A stretch of DNA of 64,000 bases from Caulobacteraceae bacterium (lineage in GTDB: Bacteria > Pseudomonadota > Alphaproteobacteria > Caulobacterales > Aquidulcibacteraceae), in the NCBI GenBank assembly GCA_009773335.1, contig WRPF01000001.1, forward strand, positions 62,001 to 126,000, written 5' to 3'. The position numbers were made by a program, and so were the translations under genes. The notes under the pieces were generated by a model. That model was not told the origin of the DNA. It did no database searches and worked only from the letters and a program-made list of their open reading frames with translations. This document shows, piece after piece, positions 22,376-31,511 of the stretch (position 1 is its first letter; each line of letters begins with the position of its first letter).

Positions 22376-22558
22376 ATGGCCGTTCCGAAACGAAAAACCT
22401 CGCCGTCCCGCCGCGGCATGCGTCGCTCCCACCACGCGCTCGGCAAGAACGCGTATGTGGAAGACGACAAGGGCGAACTGCACCGTCCGCACCACATCAA
22501 CCTGAAGACCGGGACCTATCGGGGCAAGCAGGTCCTGAAGGCCAAGGACGAGGACTAA
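22376..22558 (+). CDS. rpmF: 50S ribosomal protein L32
   Basis: L32 is a small protein of the large ribosomal subunit. The 60-residue sequence [20 protein letters not shown] followed by the basic C-terminal part is diagnostic. It is of the cysteine-free type and so does not bind zinc. It is followed directly by a strong intrinsic terminator and preceded by about 97 bp after the DUF2855 gene, so it probably has its own promoter there. Confidence 0.97.
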   Translation: MAVPKRKTSPSRRGMRRSHHALGKNAYVEDDKGELHRPHHINLKTGTYRGKQVLKAKDED

Positions 22559-22581
22559 AGTCCTGTACATGTGGAAGGACG

Positions 22582-22612
22582 GGCCTCGCCAGGCGACCGG
22601 CGAGGCCTTTTT
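22582..22612 (+). terminator. strong intrinsic terminator after rpmF
   Basis: GGCCTCGCC-AGGCGACC-GGCGAGGCC-TTTTT is a perfect 9-bp GC-rich stem with an 8-nt loop and a T5 tract, 23 bp after the rpmF stop. It is the clearest intrinsic terminator in the window. Confidence 0.92.
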
Positions 22613-22649
22613 GCGTTCCGGTTTCGCCGGTTGCGAGACGCCGCATTGA

Positions 22650-23996
<1,347 letters not shown>

Positions 23997-24015
23997 CGAC
24001 ACGGGAGGACGAAGC

Positions 24016-24957
24016 ATGATCCGGTTCCTGGGGCTGCTCCTGCTGAGCGCGGGTCTCGCCCACGCGGACCCGGTGGTCGTCGCCAGGACGCGCGCGGAGC
24101 CGATCCTCGTGGAAGCGGTGGCCTACGATCATCGCGACAGACTGCTCGTCAGCAGCGTGCATGCGACCGGCATCTATCGTGTGCGCCCGGACGGCGGGCT
24201 GCGCCGCTGGTCCGCCAGAGCGTCAACCCAGGGTGTCTTCGGGATTGCGGTCGACATCGCGCGCAATGATCTCTGGGCCGCCTCCACGGGCAGCGTTCAC
24301 GGTGGCGATCCGTCCGCGTCGCCGGCGCTGCTGCGTTTTAATCTCCGAAACGGCGACCTCAGACAGACGATCGCGGCGCCGGACGGGGCGAAATCCTTCG
24401 GCGATGTCGCACTCGGTCCCGATGGGAGCGTCTATGTCAGCGACTCCGGCACGGGCGATGTGTTGAGACTTCGACCCGGCGCAACGGCGCTCGAAAAGCT
24501 TGTGTCCCTCGGCGCGCTCGCATCACCGCAAGGCCTCGCGGTTTCCCCGGACGGGCGCGTGCTGGTGTTTGCAGGGTACGGCTCCGGATTGCACCGGATC
24601 GATCTCGCGACGGGCGCGCATGTGCGCATCGAGACGCCGACCGGCATGGAGCTCCGCGGGGTCGACGGTGTCGCGCGCATTGATGGCGATTTGCTGCTTG
24701 TGCAGAACGGCGTCGCGCCGCCCCGGGTATTGCGGCTGGCGCTCAACGATGATTGGTCATCGATCGAGCGTCTTGACGTGCTGGTGCGCGACGGCGGCAT
24801 GCAGGAGCCGACCGTCGGTGTCGTCCATGGTAGCGACTTTGTCTTCGTCTCACGAAGTCAGTGGACGGACTTCGAAGCCGATGGAACGCTGAAGACGCCG
24901 ACGCCTGCGCCGGCCGTGATTTCTAGGGCTCCGCTGACCCTTCCGCCATCCCCCTGA
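24016..24957 (+). CDS. secreted SMP-30/NHL-type beta-propeller protein
   Basis: This 313-residue periplasmic protein has a signal peptide (MIRFLGLLLLSAGLAHA) and repeated propeller blades, for example YDHRDRLLVSSVHATGIYRV, FGDVALGPDGSVYVSDSGTGDV and SPQGLAVSPDGRVLVFAGYG. The DG-rich blade motifs resemble SMP-30/gluconolactonase and NHL proteins; the enzymatic activity, if any, is unknown. I chose the ATG at 24016, after a GGGAGG site; the ORF-track start at 23758 lies inside eno in another frame. Confidence 0.78.
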   Translation: MIRFLGLLLLSAGLAHADPVVVARTRAEPILVEAVAYDHRDRLLVSSVHATGIYRVRPDGGLRRWSARASTQGVFGIAVDIARNDLWAASTGSVHGGDPSASPALLRFNLRNGDLRQTIAAPDGAKSFGDVALGPDGSVYVSDSGTGDVLRLRPGATALEKLVSLGALASPQGLAVSPDGRVLVFAGYGSGLHRIDLATGAHVRIETPTGMELRGVDGVARIDGDLLLVQNGVAPPRVLRLALNDDWSSIERLDVLVRDGGMQEPTVGVVHGSDFVFVSRSQWTDFEADGTLKTPTPAPAVISRAPLTLPPSP

Positions 24958-25042
24958 TCTTGTGCTAAATTTGGCATCAGAACACCGAATCTAGCGGCGC
25001 CGACTCTGTTCACGAAATATTAAATAACTCGATTCACGGTGC

Positions 25043-25064
25043 CGCCGAATCGGAAAATTCGGCG
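25043..25064 (+). promoter_or_regulatory. hairpin abutting the ftsB start codon
   Basis: CGCCGAAT-CGGAAA-ATTCGGCG is a perfect 8-bp stem with a 6-nt loop that ends one base before the ftsB ATG. No Shine-Dalgarno sequence is visible between it and the start. It could limit ribosome access or be an operator; there is no T-run, so it is not a terminator. Confidence 0.5.
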
Positions 25065-25364
25065 ATGACCTTGACTCGGGCCGCAGTCGTAAGACTCGGG
25101 CTTTCAGCACTGATTCTCTACCTCGCCGCGCATGGCCTCACCGGCCGGCAGGGGCTGATCAGCTATATGGGCCTGCAGGAGCGGGAACAGGCGCTTGAGG
25201 CCGAACAGGCGCAACTTGAGGCCAAGATCAATGAGCTTGCAGACCGCGCTGAGCGCCTGCGCACGGGCAGCGCCGCGTTTGACCGCGACTATCTTGAGGA
25301 GAGGGCGCGCACCATCCTCGACGCCGCCCATGCCGACGAAGTGCTGATTGACCTGCCCGGCTGA
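25065..25364 (+). CDS. ftsB: septum formation initiator FtsB/DivIC family
   Basis: FtsB is a small bitopic divisome protein that joins FtsL and FtsQ to activate septal wall synthesis. The 99-residue protein has one membrane segment (about 8-26, VVRLGLSALILYLAAHGLTG), then a coiled coil (about 35-68, rich in Glu, Gln and Leu heptads) and a conserved end (DRDYLEERARTILDAAHADE). In alphaproteobacteria this gene commonly lies between eno and pdhA, as here. A stable hairpin touches the start codon. Confidence 0.9.
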   Translation: MTLTRAAVVRLGLSALILYLAAHGLTGRQGLISYMGLQEREQALEAEQAQLEAKINELADRAERLRTGSAAFDRDYLEERARTILDAAHADEVLIDLPG

Positions 25365-25472
25365 CGTTTTCCGGGTCATCAAAAACGCAACCCTGCCCAG
25401 CGGGTCCGCTTGTGTGGACGCCGCCTGACCTGCGACCTACTCTCTCTCCAGATCAGGGAGGTCGCGAAGGTC

Positions 25473-26483
25473 ATGGCGGAAACGATGCGAGCTGATGCCG
25501 GCCGTAGCAGGGGTCCGAAGGCCTCGAAGGACGAGCTGCTCGGCTACTACCGCCAGATGCTTCTCATCCGCCGCTTCGAGGAGCGCGCGGGCCAGCTTTA
25601 CGGCATGGGTCTGATCGGCGGCTTCTGCCACCTCTACATCGGCCAGGAAGCGGTCGTGATCGGCATGCAGGCCGCGATGGCGGAAGGCGATCAGGTCATC
25701 ACCGGCTATCGCGACCACGGCCACATGCTGGCGTGCGGCATGGAAGCCAACGGCGTGATGGCTGAACTCACGGGGCGCTCCGGCGGCTACAGCCGGGGCA
25801 AGGGCGGCTCCATGCACATGTTCAGCCGGGAGAAGAACTTCTTCGGCGGGCACGGCATTGTCGGCGCGCAGGTCTCGCTCGGCACCGGCATCGCCTTCGC
25901 CAACAAGTACCGCAAGAACGACGCGGTGTGTGTCGCGTACTTCGGCGACGGCGCCGCAAACCAGGGCCAGGTCTACGAGAGCTTCAACATGGCGAGCCTG
26001 TGGAAGCTGCCGGTCGTCTACATCGTGGAGAACAACCAGTACGCCATGGGCACGGCCGTGCAGCGGTCTTCGTCAGAGACCCATCTCTACAAACGGGGTG
26101 TCAGCTTCAATATTCCCGGCGAGGAAGTGGACGGCATGGACGTCGTCGCGGTGCGCGAGGCCGGCAGGAAGGCGCTGGCGCGGGCGCGCAAGGGCGATGG
26201 CCCGACGCTGCTCGAGATGAAAACCTACCGCTATCGCGGCCATTCCATGTCCGATCCCGCGAAGTACCGCACGCGCGAGGAAGTCGACGAAGTGAAGGCG
26301 CATCGCGATCCGATCGACCACGTGAAGGCGCTGCTGATCGAGCTTGGGCACGCGGACGAAGAGGCGCTCAAGGAAATCGATCGCGATATCCGCGCCATCG
26401 TGACGGCGTCTGCTGAATTTGCGCAACAGAGCCCCGAGCCCGACGCCGGCGAGCTGATGACAGACATCCTGGTGGGCGCATAG
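25473..26483 (+). CDS. pdhA: pyruvate dehydrogenase E1 component, alpha subunit
   Basis: PdhA with PdhB forms the heterotetrameric, thiamine-diphosphate-dependent E1 that decarboxylates pyruvate. The 336-residue protein has LLIRRFEERAGQLYGMGLIGG, the ThDP-magnesium motif YFGDGAANQGQVYESFNMAS ending with VENNQYAMGT, and the loop YRGHSMSDPAKYRTREEV. I chose the ATG at 25473 (MAETMRADAG); the ORF-track start at 25410 adds a leader that does not look like the family. It is followed after 2 bp by a small membrane gene and then pdhB. Confidence 0.96.
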   Translation: MAETMRADAGRSRGPKASKDELLGYYRQMLLIRRFEERAGQLYGMGLIGGFCHLYIGQEAVVIGMQAAMAEGDQVITGYRDHGHMLACGMEANGVMAELTGRSGGYSRGKGGSMHMFSREKNFFGGHGIVGAQVSLGTGIAFANKYRKNDAVCVAYFGDGAANQGQVYESFNMASLWKLPVVYIVENNQYAMGTAVQRSSSETHLYKRGVSFNIPGEEVDGMDVVAVREAGRKALARARKGDGPTLLEMKTYRYRGHSMSDPAKYRTREEVDEVKAHRDPIDHVKALLIELGHADEEALKEIDRDIRAIVTASAEFAQQSPEPDAGELMTDILVGA

Positions 26484-26485
26484 GG

Positions 26486-26782
26486 ATGCTGGACCTCAAC
26501 GCCGCGCCGTTCATCCTGCAGATCGCCTTCTTCGGCGCTGCGGGCGCGTCGTTCGTGTTCGCACATCTGAAAAACCTCGCGGCGCAAAGGCAATCCGGCG
26601 AGAGTGGCAACCCCGCCCGACGCTGGCGCTTCTGGCGCCACCCACATCTTGCGGCGCCCGAAAGTGCAGCGGTCACACAATTGAGGCAGGCCTCGCTCAT
26701 GCAGAGCATCTGGGGCTTTGTTTTCCTCGTCGCCGGTTTCCTCACCCCCCTTATCTTCCGCTTCTTCCACATCGGACCCTGA
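26486..26782 (+). CDS. small two-TM membrane protein between pdhA and pdhB
   Basis: I do not recognise this 98-residue protein. It has two hydrophobic segments (about 7-25, [19 protein letters not shown], and about 74-92, [19 protein letters not shown]) separated by a basic, Arg- and Trp-rich loop. It starts 2 bp after the pdhA stop and ends at the base before the ATG context of pdhB, so it is surely co-transcribed with the PDH genes. Whether it serves the complex or is a passenger cannot be told. Confidence 0.72.
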   Translation: MLDLNAAPFILQIAFFGAAGASFVFAHLKNLAAQRQSGESGNPARRWRFWRHPHLAAPESAAVTQLRQASLMQSIWGFVFLVAGFLTPLIFRFFHIGP

Positions 26783-26783
26783 C

Positions 26784-28202
26784 ATGAGCCTGCAAATCCT
26801 GATGCCCGCGCTCTCGCCGACGATGGAGGAGGGCAATCTCGCGAAGTGGCTGGTGAAGGAGGGCGACGCGATCGCGCCCGGCCAGATCATCGCCGAGATC
26901 GAGACCGACAAGGCGACGATGGAAGTCGAGGCCGTCGACGAAGGCGTGATCGAGGCGCTTCTCGTGCCGGAAGGCGCGCAGGGCGTGAAGGTCAACACGC
27001 CGATTGCGGAGTTGCGGAATGACGACACTGCTTCACCCTCCCCCTTGCGGGGAGGGTCGGCGGCGGAGCCGCCGGGGAGGGGGGCGGACGTCACAAGCGC
27101 TGACAGCCCGCCCGTCGCCAAGACGGACCCCTCTCCTGCACGCCCCCCACCCCCCACCCCCTCCCCGCAAGGGGGAGGGGGCTTGAGCGCCGACCCAGAA
27201 ATTCCCGCCGGTACGCAGATGGTGAAGATCACCGTGCGCGATGCGTTGCGCGATGCGATGGCGGAGGAAATGCGCCGCGATCGCGACGTGTTCGTGATCG
27301 GCGAGGAAGTCGCGCAGTATCAGGGCGCCTACAAGGTCACACGCGGGCTGCTTGAGGAATTCGGCTCGGATCGCGTTGTGGACACGCCGATCACCGAGCA
27401 TGGCTTTGCGGGGCTTGGCGCGGGCGCTGCCATGGCGGGGCTGAAGCCGGTCGTCGAGTTCATGACGTTCAACTTCGCGATGCAGGCCATCGACCACATC
27501 ATCAATTCATCGGCCAAGACGCTCTACATGTCCGGCGGGCAGATCACGAACCCGATCGTGTTCCGCGGGCCGAACGGCGCGGCCAGTCGCGTCGCCGCCC
27601 AGCACAGTCAGGACTATTCGAGCTGGTACGCGCATGTGCCGGGACTCATCGTGATCGCACCCTACGACGCGGCGGACGCGAAAGGATTGCTGAAAGCGGC
27701 GATCCGCAATCCGAACCCCGTCGTCTTCCTCGAACATGAAATGCTCTACGGCACGGAGTTCGAGATTCCGGACGTGCCCGACTGGATCGTGCCGATCGGC
27801 AAGGCGAAGGTGCGTCGCGTCGGCCGCGACGTGACGATCACTGCGCATGCCCGCATGGTGGGTTTTGCCTTGAAAGCCGCCGAACTGCTCGCCGCCGACG
27901 GCATCGACGCCGAAGTCATCGACCTGCGCACATTGCGTCCGCTGGACACCGCCACCGTCATCGAGAGCGTGAAGAAAACGAGCCGCCTCGTGACGGCGGA
28001 GGAGGGGTGGGGCCGCATGGGCGTCGGCGCCGAGATCTGCGCGGCCGTCGTTGCCGAAGCCTTCGACTACCTCGATGCGCCGCCGACCCGCGTGCATCAG
28101 ATCGACTCCCCGCTCGCCTACGCAGCCAATCTCGAAAAGCTCGCCATGCCGAACGAGACGAACATCGTCGAGGCCGTTAAGGCAGTCTGCTACCGGAGAT
28201 GA
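26784..28202 (+). CDS. pdhB: pyruvate dehydrogenase E1 component, beta subunit, with lipoyl domain
   Basis: PdhB is the second half of E1. As in other alphaproteobacteria it carries an N-terminal lipoyl domain (residues 1-78; lipoyl-lysine in [16 protein letters not shown]) fused to the transketolase-like E1-beta domain (from about 145; [40 protein letters not shown]). The linker (about 80-140) is encoded by GC-rich palindromic repeat DNA and reads as Pro- and Gly-rich low-complexity peptide. The ATG at 26784 ([17 protein letters not shown]) is the family start. Length is 472 residues. Confidence 0.96.
   Translation: MSLQILMPALSPTMEEGNLAKWLVKEGDAIAPGQIIAEIETDKATMEVEAVDEGVIEALLVPEGAQGVKVNTPIAELRNDDTASPSPLRGGSAAEPPGRGADVTSADSPPVAKTDPSPARPPPPTPSPQGGGGLSADPEIPAGTQMVKITVRDALRDAMAEEMRRDRDVFVIGEEVAQYQGAYKVTRGLLEEFGSDRVVDTPITEHGFAGLGAGAAMAGLKPVVEFMTFNFAMQAIDHIINSSAKTLYMSGGQITNPIVFRGPNGAASRVAAQHSQDYSSWYAHVPGLIVIAPYDAADAKGLLKAAIRNPNPVVFLEHEMLYGTEFEIPDVPDWIVPIGKAKVRRVGRDVTITAHARMVGFALKAAELLAADGIDAEVIDLRTLRPLDTATVIESVKKTSRLVTAEEGWGRMGVGAEICAAVVAEAFDYLDAPPTRVHQIDSPLAYAANLEKLAMPNETNIVEAVKAVCYRR
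27036..27179. repeat. palindromic repeat element inserted in frame in pdhB
   Basis: Two 21-bp arms are exact reverse complements: CCCTCCCCCTTGCGGGGAGGG at 27036-27056 and CCCTCCCCGCAAGGGGGAGGG at 27159-27179. Each arm is itself a hairpin (CCCTCCCC/GGGGAGGG), and a third hairpin, CGGCGGC-GGA-GCCGCCG, lies at 27058-27074. The look is that of the short intergenic palindromic repeats common in alphaproteobacterial genomes. Here the block stays open in the reading frame and fills the lipoyl/E1-beta linker. Confidence 0.82.
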
Positions 28203-28207
28203 ATGCC

Positions 28208-28591
28208 ATGTCCCATCGCGTCATCCATTTCGAAGTTCATGCTGAAAACCCGGCTGCCGCCGCCAAGTGGTATGGGGAGCTGTTTGGCTGGAAAACGCAG
28301 GAGCTCTATGGCGGCGAGTATTTCCTCGTCATGACGGGCGATGGCCCCGGAATCGACGGCGGCATCCTGCGGCGTCGCGGACCGGCCGCTGCGGCCGGCG
28401 GGCCGGTGAATGCGTTCGTCTGCACCATCGGGGTCGACGACATCGATGCGCACTGGGCGAAAGCGCTCGCTGCCGGTGCTGGAGAAGCGCTGCCCAAGAT
28501 GGCGGTGCCGGGCGTCGGCTGGAGCGCCTATGTCCACGACCCGTTCGGCAATATCGTCGGCATGCATCAGGCAGACCCGGGCGCCAAGTAA
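28208..28591 (+). CDS. VOC-superfamily (glyoxalase/bleomycin-resistance-like) protein
   Basis: This 127-residue protein has the vicinal-oxygen-chelate fold. SHRVIHFEVHAENPAAAAKW shows the first metal-side beta strand, FGWKTQ follows, and the end reads YVHDPFGNIVGMHQ. Substrate is unknown. The ATG at 28208 has GGAG at 9-nt spacing; the ATG at 28199 touches the GGAG and overlaps the pdhB stop, so is less likely. It lies between pdhB and pdhC and is co-transcribed. Confidence 0.82.
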   Translation: MSHRVIHFEVHAENPAAAAKWYGELFGWKTQELYGGEYFLVMTGDGPGIDGGILRRRGPAAAAGGPVNAFVCTIGVDDIDAHWAKALAAGAGEALPKMAVPGVGWSAYVHDPFGNIVGMHQADPGAK

Positions 28592-28604
28592 GGGAAGCGA
28601 AGCC

Positions 28605-29060
28605 ATGACCGAGGGAGAAGTCGTCGAAGTCCTCGTCACGCAGACGAGCATATTGCTGGCCGCGGTCGGCGTGTTCTTTTCCGTGGTGTCGGTCTATCTC
28701 GCGGGGCTCAATTATTTCCTCGCCGAGGAGACCGCGGTCACCCGATTCATCGCGCTTTTCTTCGTCACCATCGCGCTCGTGATGGTCGTGGTGATCATGT
28801 ACGGAGCGCAGGTGCAGCACACGGGTCTTGTCGCGCGGCTTGTCGAACTCAACGCCTCTGACGCGCTGACGGCCGCCGGCAAGGCCGCGCTCGGCAACAA
28901 TACTGCGGGTCTGCACTACATGCGCGGTCGCGTGCTCACCGTCGACGAAGCCGTCGTCTATGTGACATGGGCATCCGCCGCGCTCACCTATTTGAGCCTC
29001 GTCTTCCTCACCTTCTTCTACAAATGGCGCGGCCGCGCCAATCTCAGAGACATGCCATGA
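28605..29060 (+). CDS. three-TM membrane protein between pdhB and pdhC
   Basis: I do not recognise this 151-residue protein. It has three likely membrane segments (about 11-38, [21 protein letters not shown]; about 47-68, [20 protein letters not shown]; about 120-142, [20 protein letters not shown]) with a soluble stretch between the second and third. The start at 28605 ([11 protein letters not shown]) follows a purine-rich AGGGAAGCGAAGCC. Its stop overlaps the pdhC start (ATGA), so it is translated in coupling with the E2 gene. Confidence 0.7.
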   Translation: MTEGEVVEVLVTQTSILLAAVGVFFSVVSVYLAGLNYFLAEETAVTRFIALFFVTIALVMVVVIMYGAQVQHTGLVARLVELNASDALTAAGKAALGNNTAGLHYMRGRVLTVDEAVVYVTWASAALTYLSLVFLTFFYKWRGRANLRDMP

Positions 29061-30328
29061 CCGACATCCTCATGCCCGCCCTCTCGCCCACGATGGAGGA
29101 GGGCGGTCTCGCGAAATGGCTGGTCAAACCCGGCGATACGGTGACGGCCGGCCAGGTCATCGCCGAGATCGAAACCGACAAGGCGACTATGGAAGTCGAG
29201 GCCGTGGACGAAGGCGTCGTCGAGGCGCTGCTCGTGGAGGCCGGCGCGCAGGGCGTGAAGGTGAACACGCCGATCGCAAGACTGAAGGCGGAAGGCGGCG
29301 CGCCTGCGCCGAAGAACGCGCCGCCGTTACGTGACTCTGCGCCAAAAGCCGAAACGCCAAAGGCCGTGGCGGAACCTGCGCGCGCGCCGTCGCCAGTATC
29401 GACGGGCGGTGATCGCATCGTCGCTTCACCGCTGGCGAAGCGCATCGCGCAACAGGCGGGCATTGATCTCTCTGGTCTTGCAGGCAGCGGTCCTGGCGGA
29501 CGTATCGTAAAAGCGGACGTCGAAGCCGCGATGCGCCGCGCGCCGCAAGCGCCTCCGCAACCCAACGGCTCACGCGCGCTCACCGTGCCGCAGCAGGCGC
29601 CGGTTCCCAAGACGCTCGAACAGCTCGGTATCGCGCCGGGCAGCTACGACCTCGTACCGCTCGACATGATGCGCAAGACTATCGCGCGTCGCCTCACAGA
29701 CAGCTTCCGCGACATCCCGCATTTCCCGCTCACCATCGATCTCGAGATCGACCGGTTGCTCAAGGCGCGTGGCGAGATCAATGCGCGTTTCGCCGACCAC
29801 GGCGTGAAGATCTCCGTCAACGACATCATCATCAAGGCCTGCGCGCTGGCGCTCACGCGCGTACCGGACTCGAACGCGAGCTACACGCCGGAAGGCATCG
29901 CGCTGCATCATCACGCGGACGTCGCGGTGGCCGTCGCCATCGACGGCGGGCTCATCACGCCAATTATCCGACAGGCCGAAACCAAGGGGCTCGCTGCGAT
30001 CAGCGCGGAAATGGCCGACCTCGCGGCGCGCGCGCGCGACCGCAAGCTGAAGCCGCACGAGTATCAGGGCGGCACGTTCTCGCTCTCCAATCTCGGCATG
30101 ATGGGCATCAAGAGCTTCTCGTCGATCCTGAACGAGCCGCAGGGCATGATCATGAGCGTCGGCGCCGGCGAAAAACGCCCGATCGTGAAGAACGACGCGC
30201 TGGCCATCGCCACAGTGATGACCGTGACGCTGACCTGCGATCACCGCGTGGTGGACGGCGCCATCGGCAGCGCTTTCCTGAAGGCGTTCAAGGGCTTCAT
30301 CGAAGACCCTATGGCGATGCTGTTGTAG
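29057..30328 (+). CDS. pdhC: dihydrolipoamide acetyltransferase (PDH E2)
   Basis: E2 is the PDH core and transfers the acetyl group to CoA. The 423-residue protein has one lipoyl domain (1-78; [16 protein letters not shown]), a peripheral-subunit-binding domain (about 115-152; [20 protein letters not shown]), and the acetyltransferase domain (about 195-423) with the catalytic histidine in [15 protein letters not shown]. The two linkers are Ala- and Pro-rich. The ATG at 29057 overlaps the upstream stop by four bases. Confidence 0.97.
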   Translation: MTDILMPALSPTMEEGGLAKWLVKPGDTVTAGQVIAEIETDKATMEVEAVDEGVVEALLVEAGAQGVKVNTPIARLKAEGGAPAPKNAPPLRDSAPKAETPKAVAEPARAPSPVSTGGDRIVASPLAKRIAQQAGIDLSGLAGSGPGGRIVKADVEAAMRRAPQAPPQPNGSRALTVPQQAPVPKTLEQLGIAPGSYDLVPLDMMRKTIARRLTDSFRDIPHFPLTIDLEIDRLLKARGEINARFADHGVKISVNDIIIKACALALTRVPDSNASYTPEGIALHHHADVAVAVAIDGGLITPIIRQAETKGLAAISAEMADLAARARDRKLKPHEYQGGTFSLSNLGMMGIKSFSSILNEPQGMIMSVGAGEKRPIVKNDALAIATVMTVTLTCDHRVVDGAIGSAFLKAFKGFIEDPMAMLL

Positions 30329-30371
30329 GCGAGACTAGGCTCCAACAGGGGCGCTTGGATGGGAGGACGAA

Positions 30372-30590
30372 ATGGCGACGAAAGTAATGATGTCCACGGA
30401 GGGCGTGGAAGTGTCACGTGTTGAGAGTGCACCAGTCTTCGAGGTCAAGGATGACAAACGCGGCGTCATCGGCGATCTGACCGTGAGCACCGGCGGCGTT
30501 CGCTGGCGTTCGAAGTTCGGGCGCGAGCCTGTGATGCTTCCCTGGGACGAGTTCGACGAGCTCATGAAGGCGCAAGCTGCAAAGAAGTAG
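30372..30590 (+). CDS. small hypothetical protein
   Basis: This is a 72-residue soluble protein of unknown family. It is preceded by a good ribosome site (GGGAGGACGAA before the ATG at 30372), has coding-like composition, and contains GDLTVSTGGVRWRSKFGREP. It lies 43 bp after pdhC and is probably the last gene of that transcript. I cannot assign a function. Confidence 0.62.
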   Translation: MATKVMMSTEGVEVSRVESAPVFEVKDDKRGVIGDLTVSTGGVRWRSKFGREPVMLPWDEFDELMKAQAAKK

Positions 30591-30850
30591 CGAAGACCGC
30601 TCAAGCCACGCCCCTCTTCACAAGGGCCGTAGCTGGGGGCTCGGAAGCGAGCCGGAGAGATTCGCATTCGCTCACTTCTCCGGCCCGATCGTCTTCAGCG
30701 CCATCGTGAGAAACATGCAGTGACCGACCAGCCACTTTGTCCGGTAACGCCGCCCGCCGCCGTTTCATGCGCGCTGACGCCTGTTCGCGCCGGCAAAATC
30801 TGAAACCCCAAACACGCGACGACTCGCGCCGGAACCGCTAAACCAGCCCC
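30591..30850. other. 260-bp gap between the small ORF and marC
   Basis: This is the longest stretch here without a confident gene. It holds a 7-bp inverted repeat (CCGGAGA ... TCTCCGG, about 30650-30690) without a T-run. On the minus strand one frame reads RRYRTKWLVGHCMFLTMALK and stops shortly after; it looks protein-like but has no start and may be a decayed gene end. Any marC-lpd promoter should lie in the last about 100 bases; I see no clear consensus. Confidence 0.4.
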
Positions 30851-31495
30851 ATGCTCGATCTCTTCCTCGCCGCCTTCGTCACCTTTTTCGTGGTGATCGA
30901 CCCGCCGGGCGTGGCGCCTATGTTCGCCTCGCTGACGCAGGACATGACCCGGGACTGGCGCCGGGCGATGGCGTTCAAGAGCGTGTTCATCGCCACGCTG
31001 ATCCTCGGCGGCTTCGCCTTCGGCGGCCAATGGCTGCTGCAGAAGCTCCACGTATCGCTCGACGCCTTCCGCATCGCCGGCGGCATGCTGCTTTTTCTGA
31101 TCGCCGTCGACATGCTGTTCGAGAAACAGACCGAGCGCCGCGAGGAGCGCAACCAGAAGGTCATCGAGGACCGAAAGGCGCACCCAGGCGAGCATGACGA
31201 CATCTCGGTGTTCCCGCTCGCCATTCCGCTGATCGCAGGCCCCGGCGCCATCGCGACGATGATTCTCTACTTCACCCAGAATACCGGCGCGATGGAACGC
31301 GCTGCCATCCTTGCCGGCGCCGGTGCAAATCTCGCGCTGACGCTGATCACGTTCCTCGTCGCGGGGCCGTTGACGCGCCTGATGGGCGCGACGGTCGCCT
31401 CGATGATCACGCGCATCTTCGGCATTATCCTGGCGGCGCTCGCCGCGCAGTTCGTCGTCGACGGCATCGTCGGCGCCTTCGGTCTGAAATCCTGA
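30851..31495 (+). CDS. MarC family integral membrane protein
   Basis: MarC (UPF0056) proteins are six-pass inner-membrane proteins of unknown function; the early link to multiple antibiotic resistance was not upheld. The 214-residue protein starts LFLAAFVTFFVVIDPPGVAP and contains FRIAGGMLLFLIAVDMLFEK and FPLAIPLIAGPGAIATMILY, all typical. A charged cytoplasmic loop lies at about 95-117. It ends 16 bp before lpd and is probably co-transcribed with it. Confidence 0.9.
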   Translation: MLDLFLAAFVTFFVVIDPPGVAPMFASLTQDMTRDWRRAMAFKSVFIATLILGGFAFGGQWLLQKLHVSLDAFRIAGGMLLFLIAVDMLFEKQTERREERNQKVIEDRKAHPGEHDDISVFPLAIPLIAGPGAIATMILYFTQNTGAMERAAILAGAGANLALTLITFLVAGPLTRLMGATVASMITRIFGIILAALAAQFVVDGIVGAFGLKS

Positions 31496-31511
31496 ACCTC
31501 GGGCGGAACAC

